Virus record (IMG/VR): IMGVR_UViG_3300005828_000108
Coordinates: 1 to 35,977 of that record
DNA length: 35,977 nt
Reading direction: 5' to 3' (one strand)
Source: a virus
Each line of letters opens with the position of its first letter. The first letter of the stretch is position 1. The notes below the pieces were generated by a model, which searched no databases, was not told the DNA's origin, and worked only from the letters and a program-made list of their open reading frames with translations. A program made the translations under genes and the position numbers. Shown here one piece after another: positions 1 through 7,546 of this stretch.

Positions 1-1
1 G

Positions 2-3000
2 CCGACGAAGGGCACGTTCGATTGGGAGTACTCGAGCTCGTTCGTGACACGCAACGTGCAGAAGGCGCACGAGTTGTATTCGGTGGCGCGGGGTAGGGAT
101 CCGTTCCTGCTGACCGGGAAGCGGATGCAGCGGCGCTTGGACAAGGACAGCCGTATGTACATCGGGCGGCTCGGTGCAGCTGCTCGGGCCTCGGCCGATC
201 TGGCGATGCGTGACCTGCTGAGAGCGGAGCGGGGGGCGCTGCGGGCCGCTCAGCGCGAGAGGATTCAGGCGGCGTTGGTGCTACGGGCGGAGGGAACGGT
301 TCGGAAGGGAACGGAGATCGCTGACCTCAAGGCGGCTCGCAAGGAGTTGCGTCGGCGGATGAAGGCGGGTGAGGTGGAGGACCTGGCGGCGGCGGAGAAC
401 TCGCTGCGGTTGATGGACGAGCTGATCAAGGATCCGAAGTTGTTGTTCACGTCGAAGCTCGACAAGGCCATCGAGGCGGCGAAGGCGGTGCAGAAGGAAA
501 CCGAGGCGGAGTTGCAGCGGATGACGTACATCACGGGCGAGCAGGCGGCGTGGCGGTCGCTGGTGCAGGGTGCGCTGACGCGCGGGCAGATTCGGGAGCT
601 ACGGCCGGGTGAGAAGGCGCTGTACGACAAGAAGGGCAAGCTGATCGCGACGGGGAAGGGGATTGGTGAGATTCCCGAGGGAGCGACGGTGAGGCAGGCG
701 CCGAAGGATCGGAACCTTTGGGTGCGGATGGAGTTGACCGAGGACGGTCGTCACGTGTTCGCTGTGCGGGACGCGAAGGACGCCGACAAGGGCGCGATGT
801 ACGTGGACCCGATGGCGGTTTCACGTGAAACGCACAACAACAAGTACTTGGGGTTGGAGTTCGACGAGGCGGGGGTTTTCTCGCGTGGTGAGGGCTACTT
901 TGAGCGGGACCTGGGGCGGCGTCACGTTGAGACGTCGATGCAGTACAGGCAGCGGGCAGCGAGCTGGCGCCGGATGCAAGAGCACCTTCACTCTCTCAGC
1001 CTTGAGGGTGCGGCCCTGTCGCCGAAGGTGTGGAAGGCAGAGCGAAAGCGTCGTGCGGATGCTGGTGAGAAGTGGGATGCCGTGTCTGTCACAGAGGGCG
1101 GGACGGGCAAGCCGCTGGGGGACTCGGCTCTGCGGCTGGCGGCGGACGATGAGCCGGCGTTGCTGATTCCGCACAAGGTGACGAAGAACCTCGAGCGGCA
1201 CTTTCAGACGCCGAAGGGAGCGTCGGGCTACATGCAATGGGTCCAGCGGCAGTACATCGCAGCTGCTCTGCCGTTCAGCGTGAGTTGGCATGCCGGCAAT
1301 CAGGTGGACCTTGCGGTGCGGTCGGCGATTGCGGGCGTGAACATGATCGATGATCCGCAGCTGGCGAGGGAGTTCCACGCGAATCTGGTGGATGAGCTGG
1401 GTAAGAGCGAGGCGGACAGGGTGTTCGCAAACCAGGCTCACTTTGGGTCGCAAGCGAGGACGACGCGGGGGATCACGCTGCAGCAGGTGAGCGAGAAGTC
1501 GCGGTTGGCGTTCGTGCGTGAGGCGGGCCGGTTCCTCACGGAGACGAAGGAGAAGACGCCGGGGATGAAGCGGGCTGGCGCCGTGAAGGAAGGCGCGCTC
1601 GACTTTGCCACGGTGATGGAGAACCCGTGGACGAACGCGATGAGCGGGTACGCGGTTCGTACGCTGGCGCGGCACCTGGGCCTCTACATGGAGGATCACG
1701 CGAAGCTGGCTCAGGTGATGGCGAGGCAGGTCAAGATGGACCCGTCGCTTGTCAACGAGTTCGCGCGCCGGACGGTCGAGGTGCTTGGCGACTATTCATC
1801 CTCCCCGCTCATGCGGCGAGTGGTGCAGCCCGTGTTTCCGTTCTACCGCTGGATGGCAGAGTCGGCGAAGTTGCTCTACTACACGCTGCCGACGAAGCAT
1901 CCGCTCAAGTCGGCGATTGCGCTGCTGGCGATAGAGCTGGGCGCAGAGCAGGCAGAGCGGCTCGGGCTCGAGGGGTACTTGAACGACACGGGCATCCTGG
2001 GGTTGAAGCTGGGGGGATCGGGATCGCTGATCGGATCGATCCCGCTGGGGTACGGGTGGTATTTGCCGACCGCCCCGTTTACGTCCTGGGGGGAAGCGGC
2101 CTTGATGTTGGAGAGTCCCTGGGAGTACTTGCCCGGTAAGGCGTTTCCGTACCTGCAGGGGATTGGGTCATCGCTTTTGGGATACGGGCGCTGGACAAAG
2201 GCGGGTGAGGTCGGATTCAGTCAGATCGAGGAGCATTTGCCTGAGTGGGTGCCGGACCTGCCGGGCTACAACAAGAACAAGATGTTCTACAAGGGGCCGT
2301 CGAGCGGCAAGGCGGGCGTCGATTCGTTTCTGAGCTCGTTTGTGCCCGGCTACCAGCAGGCGAAGGGCATTGCGCTGGGCGGTGGTTTTGATCTGACCGG
2401 GACGGGCAAGCCGGAGCCGGGCACGACACCGCCGTGGTACGGCAATCGGATGATCAACCCGTTCGGGCCTCAGCGCGACCTTTCTCAGATCCCTGATGAC
2501 ATGAAGCCTGTGGAAGCGGGAGGGCGCTCTGACCCGGCGTCTTCTGGGAGAGGAAAAGCCGGTGGCGGGGCCGCCTCTAAGCAGGGCTGGTTCCCGGAGG
2601 TCACAGGCGGGGTGAGGGAGTTGGAGAAGGGGCTGATCTTTGGAGTGATGGCCGCTGGCAAGAAGCGCGGGGCGACGAGGCGGCAGATGGCCGAGGCGAT
2701 CGCGCGGGGCCGGAAGATGCGCAACGAGAAGCAGACGTTCGACGTTCCGAGCGGTGTCCCGCAGGAGTACCGCAAGGCGATAGCCAAGTGGGGACCGAAG
2801 CTGGACGACATCGCCAAGCAGTACGGGATCGACGGTGCCACGCTGATGGCGAAGACCTTCCAGGGCGAAAGCACATGGGGTGCGGGTGGTGTTTCTGACG
2901 CCGGCGCGAAGGGCGGTGCTCAGTTCATCGAGAGTTCGAGGCAGGCGATCATCGACCAGGGCGGGCCTGACCCGTGGTCGGGTGATCCGATGGACGAGGC

Positions 3001-3811
3001 CGAGGCGATGTACATGCACATGAGCGGGAAGTTCGGCTTCAATCCGGGCCTGGACGGCTACAACCCGTTGAACGGTGGTCCGAACCCCGAGTACGTCGAG
3101 TACATCTTGGGTCAGGACGTTGGCAGCAAGTCGGTCGGCGTCGAGGTGAACCCTGCGAAGGGGCTGGGTGGGGAGAAGAACCCATCGGCGAAGCGTGTCG
3201 TGCAGCTGCTCGTCGGCTCGAAGGTCCGAGGGGACCGCGAGACAGGCCACACGCCGGATGGTGATCACGATCCGAAGTGGGGCGACGAGTATGCCTACGC
3301 GCAGGACATCAACTCGATGGCGAGCATGGAGCATGAGCGCGAGCCCGAGTACAACCAGGAGACGCTGGACAACATCGTCAAGAACATCAAGAAGCAGGGC
3401 TACGAAGGGCCGGACCCCACGGGCCTGAAGATCGGGGAGAACTGGTCGGGTGCGGTGCTCGGCAAGCGGATCCAGCTGCTGACGAACGAGGGTGGGAAGG
3501 TGAACCACATTCACCTGGGAGCGCGCGACATGGGTGACGGCGCGGCCGTGACCGCCTCAGGAGCCGTCTCACCGGCGAATGTGTCGTCAGGTGAGGCGCT
3601 ACTGGGGTCGAGCGCGCCCGTGAGCTCCAGCGAAGTCTCCTCGGCTGAGAGGGCTATGGGCGGGGTGGTGATGCGATCGGTCAAGCGCGATCTGAACCTC
3701 GAGCGGCTGAACTTGGCGATGGCGCTGATCAAGGGGCTTCTGACGCCGACCGAGTTCGCGGCGCAGTACCGGAGTCTCGAGCAGGAGTTGCTCGGAACCT
3801 TGTCCGGTTGA
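2..3811 (+). CDS. Large virion protein with SLT transglycosylase and M15-like peptidase domains (5' partial)
   Basis: The frame is open from base 2; the first internal GTG (44) has no ribosome site, so the real start lies upstream. Residues are counted from that GTG. The protein probably enters the cell wall during infection and cuts peptidoglycan. About residues 600-635 form a hydrophobic stretch, a possible membrane segment. Residues ~905-1010 look like a soluble lytic transglycosylase (lysozyme fold): catalytic Glu in FQGESTWG (E942) followed by GAKGGAQF. Residues ~1075-1160 carry AYAQDINS (D1088) and NHIHLGA (H1155, H1157), the Asp and His-x-His pattern of M15-type peptidase modules at phage virion-protein C-termini. 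The N-terminal third is charged and helical. It sits just upstream of the lysis genes. Its length and internal hydrophobic segment suit an internal or ejection protein; a tail protein is the alternative. Confidence 0.75.
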   Translation, partial: PTKGTFDWEYSSSFVTRNVQKAHELYSVARGRDPFLLTGKRMQRRLDKDSRMYIGRLGAAARASADLAMRDLLRAERGALRAAQRERIQAALVLRAEGTVRKGTEIADLKAARKELRRRMKAGEVEDLAAAENSLRLMDELIKDPKLLFTSKLDKAIEAAKAVQKETEAELQRMTYITGEQAAWRSLVQGALTRGQIRELRPGEKALYDKKGKLIATGKGIGEIPEGATVRQAPKDRNLWVRMELTEDGRHVFAVRDAKDADKGAMYVDPMAVSRETHNNKYLGLEFDEAGVFSRGEGYFERDLGRRHVETSMQYRQRAASWRRMQEHLHSLSLEGAALSPKVWKAERKRRADAGEKWDAVSVTEGGTGKPLGDSALRLAADDEPALLIPHKVTKNLERHFQTPKGASGYMQWVQRQYIAAALPFSVSWHAGNQVDLAVRSAIAGVNMIDDPQLAREFHANLVDELGKSEADRVFANQAHFGSQARTTRGITLQQVSEKSRLAFVREAGRFLTETKEKTPGMKRAGAVKEGALDFATVMENPWTNAMSGYAVRTLARHLGLYMEDHAKLAQVMARQVKMDPSLVNEFARRTVEVLGDYSSSPLMRRVVQPVFPFYRWMAESAKLLYYTLPTKHPLKSAIALLAIELGAEQAERLGLEGYLNDTGILGLKLGGSGSLIGSIPLGYGWYLPTAPFTSWGEAALMLESPWEYLPGKAFPYLQGIGSSLLGYGRWTKAGEVGFSQIEEHLPEWVPDLPGYNKNKMFYKGPSSGKAGVDSFLSSFVPGYQQAKGIALGGGFDLTGTGKPEPGTTPPWYGNRMINPFGPQRDLSQIPDDMKPVEAGGRSDPASSGRGKAGGGAASKQGWFPEVTGGVRELEKGLIFGVMAAGKKRGATRRQMAEAIARGRKMRNEKQTFDVPSGVPQEYRKAIAKWGPKLDDIAKQYGIDGATLMAKTFQGESTWGAGGVSDAGAKGGAQFIESSRQAIIDQGGPDPWSGDPMDEAEAMYMHMSGKFGFNPGLDGYNPLNGGPNPEYVEYILGQDVGSKSVGVEVNPAKGLGGEKNPSAKRVVQLLVGSKVRGDRETGHTPDGDHDPKWGDEYAYAQDINSMASMEHEREPEYNQETLDNIVKNIKKQGYEGPDPTGLKIGENWSGAVLGKRIQLLTNEGGKVNHIHLGARDMGDGAAVTASGAVSPANVSSGEALLGSSAPVSSSEVSSAERAMGGVVMRSVKRDLNLERLNLAMALIKGLLTPTEFAAQYRSLEQELLGTLSG

Positions 3812-3829
3812 GCGGGGAAGATTCAAGTC
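3802..3829 (+). promoter_or_regulatory. GTCCGG element with leaderless-type -10 before the endolysin
   Basis: One of three copies of a 23-bp motif (3802-3824) that starts GTCCGG and ends TTC; the others are at 24572 and 33342. Its last part holds AAGATT (3818-3823), followed by exactly 6 nt and then the endolysin ATG. The purine-rich middle (GAGCGGGGA) could also serve as a weak ribosome site, so promoter and translation signal are not separable by eye. Confidence 0.4.
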
Positions 3830-4534
3830 ATGGCGAAGTTGAAACAAGTACGTAGCGGGAAGAAGCGTCGACAGGCCGAGTTGGCTGAGAAGGTGGAGCA
3901 GCTGCGCGACCGGAAGCGTGATCTGGACACGAAGATCCACGCGAAGCGCGAGAAGCGAGGAGACGCGAAGACCGATGAACGCGCTGATGAGCTTGCTGAC
4001 GAGATCGATGTTCTTCGGGGGCAGGTCAAGCGCCTGGAGGCACGGATTGAGGAGCTTCGTAAGGTGCGGGTCCGTCTTGGTCGCCAGATCAGACGGCTCA
4101 CTCACCGCATCCAGGCGAAGGTGGCTCGTAATCGCTATTACGCCTCTGAGCACTTCCGCTATGACGAGTTCGACTGCCACGATGGCCGGAAGGTTCCGAA
4201 GGAGGCGTACGAGGCGCTCAGGGCCTGGTGTCGAGATGTGGGAGAGCCAGCCCGGCTGCGTTACGGCGCGGTATACGTTCTCAGCGGATACCGACCGGCC
4301 GATTACAACGAGAGGATTGGCGGGGCTGAGAACTCGGTCCACATTTACGATTACCCAGGTCGGATGGGACACGCAGTAGCGGTCGATTGGGCGGCGGAGA
4401 AGGGTGGGCCGCGGGACTGGTTCGATTTCACACAGGGGCGCGCCGACGGCCGGGGGTTCTACCCGACGTCGGGGTTCCACCACGCAGACAACCGAAACAG
4501 GATCGGGTGGCCGGACGCCGCTTGGTCCGGATAG
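3830..4534 (+). CDS. Endolysin, M15 peptidase with coiled-coil N-terminus
   Basis: 234 residues. Residues 1-105 are a highly charged heptad-like helix (long runs of K, R, E, L), a probable coiled coil. From about residue 110 comes a peptidase M15 (D-Ala-D-Ala carboxypeptidase/endopeptidase) domain: HFRYDEFDC, then an LSGYRPADYN block, then SVH followed by GHAVAVDWA (zinc His and Asp region), then FHHADNR near the C-terminus for the last zinc ligand. It should cleave peptide stems in the cell wall to release progeny. No signal peptide is visible, so export would need the holin-like proteins encoded immediately downstream. The coiled coil in place of a wall-binding domain is unusual. Start chosen at ATG 3830, which follows the GTCCGG/-10 element by 6 nt. 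Confidence 0.85.
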   Translation: MAKLKQVRSGKKRRQAELAEKVEQLRDRKRDLDTKIHAKREKRGDAKTDERADELADEIDVLRGQVKRLEARIEELRKVRVRLGRQIRRLTHRIQAKVARNRYYASEHFRYDEFDCHDGRKVPKEAYEALRAWCRDVGEPARLRYGAVYVLSGYRPADYNERIGGAENSVHIYDYPGRMGHAVAVDWAAEKGGPRDWFDFTQGRADGRGFYPTSGFHHADNRNRIGWPDAAWSG

Positions 4535-4540
4535 GCAAGG

Positions 4541-4699
4541 ATGAGAAACTACGAGAAGCTCGCAGCGGCATTGGTCGGCGCGGTTGTCACGGTGATTGCC
4601 GTGGCAGGGATCGACGCGGATCCGGAGATCGTCGCAGCGGTCACTACCCTGCTCACCGCGGTTCTGGTCTGGTGGAGGCCCGGGCCTACTGATCAGTAA
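4541..4699 (+). CDS. Small two-helix membrane protein, holin candidate
   Basis: 52 residues, starting 6 nt after the endolysin stop with an AAGG ribosome site. It has a short polar N-terminus, one hydrophobic helix (LAAALVGAVVTVIAVAG), a polar DADPE turn, a second hydrophobic helix (VAAVTTLLTAVLVWW) and a short RPGPTDQ tail. Two helices with an acidic turn next to an endolysin fit small class II-type holins, which form membrane lesions that let the endolysin out. The call rests on topology and position, not on a recognised family signature. Confidence 0.6.
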   Translation: MRNYEKLAAALVGAVVTVIAVAGIDADPEIVAAVTTLLTAVLVWWRPGPTDQ

Positions 4700-4725
4700 T
4701 CGAAGGGTCGGAGACGAGAGAGTGC

Positions 4726-4917
4726 GTGAATGAAGGGCGGCAATGGCCAACAGTCCGGCGGGTGCTCGGTGTCGTTGGGTTCGTGTATCTCCTCGTCATC
4801 GAGGCCACGACGAAGGTGGAGCTTCCTCTACCGCTCTACGGACTCATCGGCGGTCTACTTGGGCTGGACTGGATACTTGATCTGCGAAGGGAGGGCGCGT
4901 CGGATGAGAGGGAGTGA
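4726..4917 (+). CDS. Small membrane protein in the lysis cassette
   Basis: 63 residues from a GTG start at 4726, preceded by a GAGAGAG purine tract. The N-terminal polar segment is followed by two hydrophobic stretches (VLGVVGFVYLLVIEA and LPLYGLIGGLLGLDWIL) and a charged tail. It lies between the holin candidate and another tiny membrane protein and may be a second holin or a holin regulator. No family is recognised. An overlapping frame beginning at ATG 4730 is less convincing except at its 3' end, where the next gene lies. Confidence 0.6.
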   Translation: MNEGRQWPTVRRVLGVVGFVYLLVIEATTKVELPLPLYGLIGGLLGLDWILDLRREGASDERE

Positions 4918-4999
4918 TTTCCTCTGGCGACACATGCTTGGTCTGTATCTGGTGGCCTGGTTCGCCGTGATGTTGGTTTTGACGGTTGAGTGGCTATGA
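4904..4999 (+). CDS. 31-residue single-helix membrane peptide
   Basis: Begins at ATG 4904 inside the end of the preceding gene (14-nt overlap) with GGGAGGG-type purines upstream, and ends in TGA at 4997-4999, which overlaps the next ATG (ATGA). The product is a short basic N-terminus and one long hydrophobic helix (MLGLYLVAWFAVMLVLTVEWL). The overlaps at both ends suggest translational coupling within a lysis or membrane cassette. Function unknown; very short, so it could be spurious, but the ATGA junction supports it. Confidence 0.45.
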   Translation: MRGSDFLWRHMLGLYLVAWFAVMLVLTVEWL

Positions 5000-5334
5000 A
5001 CGCAGTCGAGCGCAGAGCGATCATCATCAGTTACGTGGCGCTGTTCGGAGTGCTGCTGATTGGGTTGGTCATTGCCGGCGAGCGGTTGAGGGAAAACCAG
5101 TTGCGGGGTTGCGAGCGTGGCAACGACATCAAGCGCGAGTACAACTCGTGGGCGGAGCCGCTGAACGATCAGGCTGAAGCCATCGAGCAGGTTTTGAGGC
5201 AGGTGGCGGAGAACCCCGACAACGCAGATAATTCCGCAATCAAGCGGGGGATCGTTGTGACGAGCGAAACGTCTTTTGAGGAGGTTCCGTTGGTCGATTG
5301 TGAGACGATCATCCGCGAGTGGTACATACCGTGA
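4996..5334 (+). CDS. Membrane-anchored small protein (N-in single helix)
   Basis: 112 residues from ATG 4996 (an in-frame GTG lies 6 nt upstream). The ATG overlaps the preceding TGA as ATGA. Residues 8-28 form a transmembrane helix (IIISYVALFGVLLIGLVIAG). The remainder is a polar, helical domain with a conserved-looking Cys near residue 38 (GCERGND) and another near the C-terminus (VDCETIIREW), which could form a disulfide outside the cell. Spanin subunits of Gram-negative phages have a similar layout, but a Gram-positive host would not need one. Family not recognised. Confidence 0.65.
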   Translation: MNAVERRAIIISYVALFGVLLIGLVIAGERLRENQLRGCERGNDIKREYNSWAEPLNDQAEAIEQVLRQVAENPDNADNSAIKRGIVVTSETSFEEVPLVDCETIIREWYIP

Positions 5335-5347
5335 AAGGAAGGGTCAG

Positions 5348-5686
5348 ATGAAGTTCTTCGATGGACAGACAGGAGAGATCCTGGATTCCGAGGTTCACCG
5401 CGACAAACTGGTGAACCTGATCGACATGCCGCACAGGCTGTGCAAGCTCTCAGACGACGCCGAGGGAGTCATCAAGGGCGAGTTCGGCGGCAAGCGCGAT
5501 CCCGAGAAGCGCCAGCGCGCTCATCGCAACATGGAGGCGCGACAGGCTGCGCTAGCCGCGGAACGGGAGAATGCGCTGAGGGAGCTCGAGGAGGCAGAGG
5601 CCGAGGAGTACGAGGAGGACGACTTCGATGAGCTTCCCGATGAGGAAGCTTTCGCAGCTGCTCCCGCGTCCGGGGAAGCAGAGTAG
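5348..5686 (+). CDS. Acidic protein of unknown function
   Basis: 112 residues from ATG 5348 with a good AAAGGAAGGG ribosome site. The first half has ordinary composition (KFFDGQTGEILDSEVHRDKL...). From about residue 60 it becomes a charged helix and then a strongly acidic run (EEAEAEEYEEDDFDE) ending in an Ala/Pro/Glu tail. Last gene of the left plus-strand unit and followed directly by a strong terminator. The acidic tail could be a protein-interaction or DNA-mimicking element, but there is nothing specific. Function unknown. Confidence 0.65.
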   Translation: MKFFDGQTGEILDSEVHRDKLVNLIDMPHRLCKLSDDAEGVIKGEFGGKRDPEKRQRAHRNMEARQAALAAERENALRELEEAEAEEYEEDDFDELPDEEAFAAAPASGEAE

Positions 5687-5693
5687 TCAGCGG

Positions 5694-5721
5694 GGGGGCG
5701 GGCTTGGCTCGGCCCGCCCCC
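5694..5721. terminator. Bidirectional terminator hairpin between convergent genes
   Basis: Perfect 10-bp GC stem, GGGGGCGGGC (5694-5703) with GCCCGCCCCC (5712-5721), and an 8-nt loop. It lies 8 nt after one stop codon and 9 nt before the other, so it can serve transcripts from both sides. There is no U tract, as is usual in high-GC hosts. Confidence 0.75.
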
Positions 5722-5729
5722 ATCGCGGC

Positions 5730-6299
5730 TCAGATGCGGTCCTTGGCGAACAGGCCGATGAAGAACGCGTCGATCTGATCCTGGCTGAGGGTCGGGTCGG
5801 GACCGAAGCCGTTGATCCAGGCTTGCCGGATGAGGGCCTTGTTGGCGTTGCCCGGGAGGCCTGCGGCGTTTTTCCATTCGTTGGGCTGGGGAGTGAGTAC
5901 GGGCGGGAGCGATCCGCAGACGGCGGTCACGCCCTGGCCGACGCCCGCCATGTAAGCGCCGACGAACGGCAGCAGCTTGTTCGCACCGGTGCCGAACGGC
6001 AACTCGATGGCGATCACGCCGGGGGTGTATGCGAAGGCCAGCATGGAGCCGAGCCGGTAGGCAGCGGCGAAGGCGCTGGTCAGGCGCTCGCCGGCGTTGT
6101 GGCGAGGCCCGAGCTGCTGGCTGGCGGAGAAGTACTCAGGGATCCCAGAACCCGGCAGCGTGGCGAGGGCGATCTCGCTCACGCTGAGGTCGATCCCCCA
6201 CGCCCATAGGTCGTTCTTGGTGAGGTAGGGGTTCGGGATCTCGGCAAGCCCGTAGACGTCGGGCAGCGAGTCCTTCTGATCCTGCGACTTTGATGGCAC
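5730..6299 (-). CDS. RuvC-like Holliday junction resolvase
   Basis: 189 residues from a GTG at 6299, preceded by AGGAG at good spacing. The RNase H-like fold is visible: GIDLS (D37) at the end of strand 1, IAIELPFG (E99), then a long helix region, EWKNAAGLPGNANKALI, and the C-terminal SQDQIDAFFIGLFA with D174 and D177. These are the acidic residues expected of a two-metal RuvC-type nuclease that cuts branched recombination or replication intermediates before packaging. It is the last gene of the minus-strand recombination unit (ERF, exonuclease, HNH, RuvC). It overlaps the upstream HNH gene by 164 nt in another frame, which is unusually long. Confidence 0.8.
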   Translation of the reverse strand: MPSKSQDQKDSLPDVYGLAEIPNPYLTKNDLWAWGIDLSVSEIALATLPGSGIPEYFSASQQLGPRHNAGERLTSAFAAAYRLGSMLAFAYTPGVIAIELPFGTGANKLLPFVGAYMAGVGQGVTAVCGSLPPVLTPQPNEWKNAAGLPGNANKALIRQAWINGFGPDPTLSQDQIDAFFIGLFAKDRI

Positions 6300-6531
6300 G
6301 GTTGATCTTCTCCTGTGAGAGGTAGGGAACAATGTCAAGGCGGGGGTACTGGCGGCCGTCGTAGCGGTCGTGGTGCAGCTGGCAGAGGGCGATGATGTCG
6401 AGGGGATTGACTTCCTTTTCGTCGTGGATGCGACCGATCGTGTGCGCCCATTGGGCCGGCTCGCCGCAGATCACGCACCACCGGGGGACGGTGGATTGGA
6501 CTAGGGTCCAGTCTCGCCTTTTGGAAGCCAT
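6136..6531 (-). CDS. HNH endonuclease
   Basis: 131 residues. A CVICGEPAQWAH segment supplies one Cys pair and the first His; then come NPLDIIALCQLHHDRYDGR, with the LCxxHH core of the HNH fold, and a helix ending in GSEGLAARRL. HNH nucleases of this size nick or cut DNA using one metal ion and are common in phage replication or packaging modules. From about residue 78 the frame overlaps RuvC, and the last 35 residues are Arg/Pro-rich, so the functional domain may end before the overlap becomes deep. No well-spaced ribosome site; CAGACT lies exactly 6 nt before the ATG, so it may be leaderless. Confidence 0.75.
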   Translation of the reverse strand: MASKRRDWTLVQSTVPRWCVICGEPAQWAHTIGRIHDEKEVNPLDIIALCQLHHDRYDGRQYPRLDIVPYLSQEKINRAIKVAGSEGLAARRLRACRDPEPLPHQERPMGVGDRPQRERDRPRHAAGFWDP

Positions 6532-6577
6532 CCGAGTAGTCTGAGATTCTCCTGTTGCGGGTGGACGCCCCGCAGAA

Positions 6578-6787
6578 ATGAGGGTCAGGGTGAACTATTC
6601 GATGGTCGAGCTGGTTGAGCAGCGACTCCGTGCGGAGCGCGCGCTACAGAACATGCGCTTCCTGCAGGAGCGCTACCCGGAGGATCCGAGGCTCCGCGGC
6701 ATCGTGGGACGCATCGAGGATGCGATCCACACGATTGGCGCGAAGATGCTGGATCAGGCGATCAGGGAAGTCGAGCTGAGCTCGTGA
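6578..6787 (+). CDS. Small helical protein, plus-strand gene inside the minus-strand block
   Basis: 69 residues (ATG 6578; ATG 6602, giving MVELVEQRLR, is an alternative start). All-helical, charged sequence with a central ERYPEDPRLRGIVGRI turn. It is transcribed away from HNH (46-nt gap) and overlaps the end of the next minus-strand gene by 34 nt. The reading frame has plausible composition, but no clear ribosome site or leaderless -10 is seen, so expression is uncertain. Function unknown. Confidence 0.45.
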   Translation: MRVRVNYSMVELVEQRLRAERALQNMRFLQERYPEDPRLRGIVGRIEDAIHTIGAKMLDQAIREVELSS

Positions 6788-7089
6788 ATGAACGGCTCGA
6801 GGTAGGGGGTGGCGTCTGCGACCGTGGTCTGGACGCTGACGTCGTGCAGGACGAACAGGGCCATGATTCGTTCGCAGAGGTCCTGATCGCACTCGTCTGC
6901 GCGATTGCAGGCGCACCAGACGGTCAGGACCTCGATCAGGGGCCGGCGCTGGGCTGCGTCGTGCGTGAGCACGTTCTGCAGTAGCGGTCGGTCCCGGCGA
7001 ATCGCCTCAAGCAGAATCTGCCATGAGCCTGTCGTAGGGGGTACGTCCGTTGCTGTCCTCGTTGTCGACGAGCGTTGCGTAGATGGCAA
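6754..7089 (-). CDS. Unknown small protein, start uncertain
   Basis: Up to 111 residues. The convincing part begins near ILLEAIRRDRPLLQNVL and continues to the stop (WCACNRADECDQDLCERIM has three Cys; then ALFVLHDVSVQTTVADATPYLEPF). The ATG at 7089 would overlap the upstream gene by 83 nt and adds a Ser/Thr-rich stretch that looks non-coding. An ATT at 7017 would give a natural 11-nt overlap with the upstream stop. Function not recognised. Confidence 0.55.
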   Translation of the reverse strand: MPSTQRSSTTRTATDVPPTTGSWQILLEAIRRDRPLLQNVLTHDAAQRRPLIEVLTVWCACNRADECDQDLCERIMALFVLHDVSVQTTVADATPYLEPFIHELSSTSLIA

Positions 7090-7246
7090 GGTCGTGACCG
7101 TCGACGGTTGGAACGGATCGTTCTGGGTGGAGATAGCTGATCCTTTGGTCGGGGGTTACGCGGTGGCCCGAGGGATAGTATTCGGTTCCGTCAGGACCGA
7201 CAATGGGGCCATCGTCAAACAGCGGTGTTTGGGTTCTTCGCGCCAT
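7007..7246 (-). CDS. Unknown 79-residue protein
   Basis: Starts at ATG 7246 with GGAGTAAACG upstream, 3 nt after the preceding stop, so it belongs to the same transcript. A polar protein with a FDDGPIVGPDGTEYYPSGHRVTPDQRISYLHP core. The PDGTEYY segment resembles short phage proteins in actinobacterial genomes that share a DGTEY or DGSVYYA strand; compare RPDGTDFYSG and RPDGSVYYAT in the genes ending at 14052 and 14854. Function unknown. Confidence 0.7.
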   Translation of the reverse strand: MARRTQTPLFDDGPIVGPDGTEYYPSGHRVTPDQRISYLHPERSVPTVDGHDLAIYATLVDNEDSNGRTPYDRLMADSA

Positions 7247-7249
7247 CGT

Positions 7250-7546
7250 TTACTCCTCCTCTCGTCTTTGCGAGTGCTGTCTTTGCAGTTCGGCCTCGAC
7301 CCGGTTGCTCTCCTCGAGGTCGTCTTGTGGCGGCGTCCACTCGGTACGTAGCCGCGCAATCTCATTCTCCAACTCGCGGACCCGCGCCTCGTATTGGTCC
7401 AGGGCGGTGAGAGCGGCGCGGAGTGCCAAGCGGTCCCGCGTGCAGTCCTTACAAGAGCAGGCGGGGTCCCAGCTCACCCAGGCGCTGTCCTCTTGCCCCT
7501 GCAGCCGTTCCAACCGCTCCCGCTGCTCTTTGGTGATACCAGTCAT
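7250..7546 (-). CDS. Small coiled-coil protein with MTGITK module (paralogue of 13542-14024)
   Basis: 98 residues. Starts at ATG 7546 after GAGGAGGAACG. N-terminus MTGITKEQRERLERL, then a Cys cluster (CSCKDC, residues ~30-35), then RAALTALDQYEARVRELENEIARL, a coiled coil, and a charged C-terminus. The N-terminal module, its upstream leader and the RAALTALDQYE segment are duplicated almost base for base in the gene ending at 13542. The ATG overlaps the stop of the preceding gene (ATGA). Function unknown; the Cys cluster could bind zinc. Confidence 0.75.
   Translation of the reverse strand: MTGITKEQRERLERLQGQEDSAWVSWDPACSCKDCTRDRLALRAALTALDQYEARVRELENEIARLRTEWTPPQDDLEESNRVEAELQRQHSQRREEE

Noticed and set aside
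2168-3514. Long minus-strand open frame of 448 codons opposite the giant virion gene
   Set aside because: Arg/Leu/Val/His-rich antisense shadow of a GC-rich gene; no ribosome site and no domain features.
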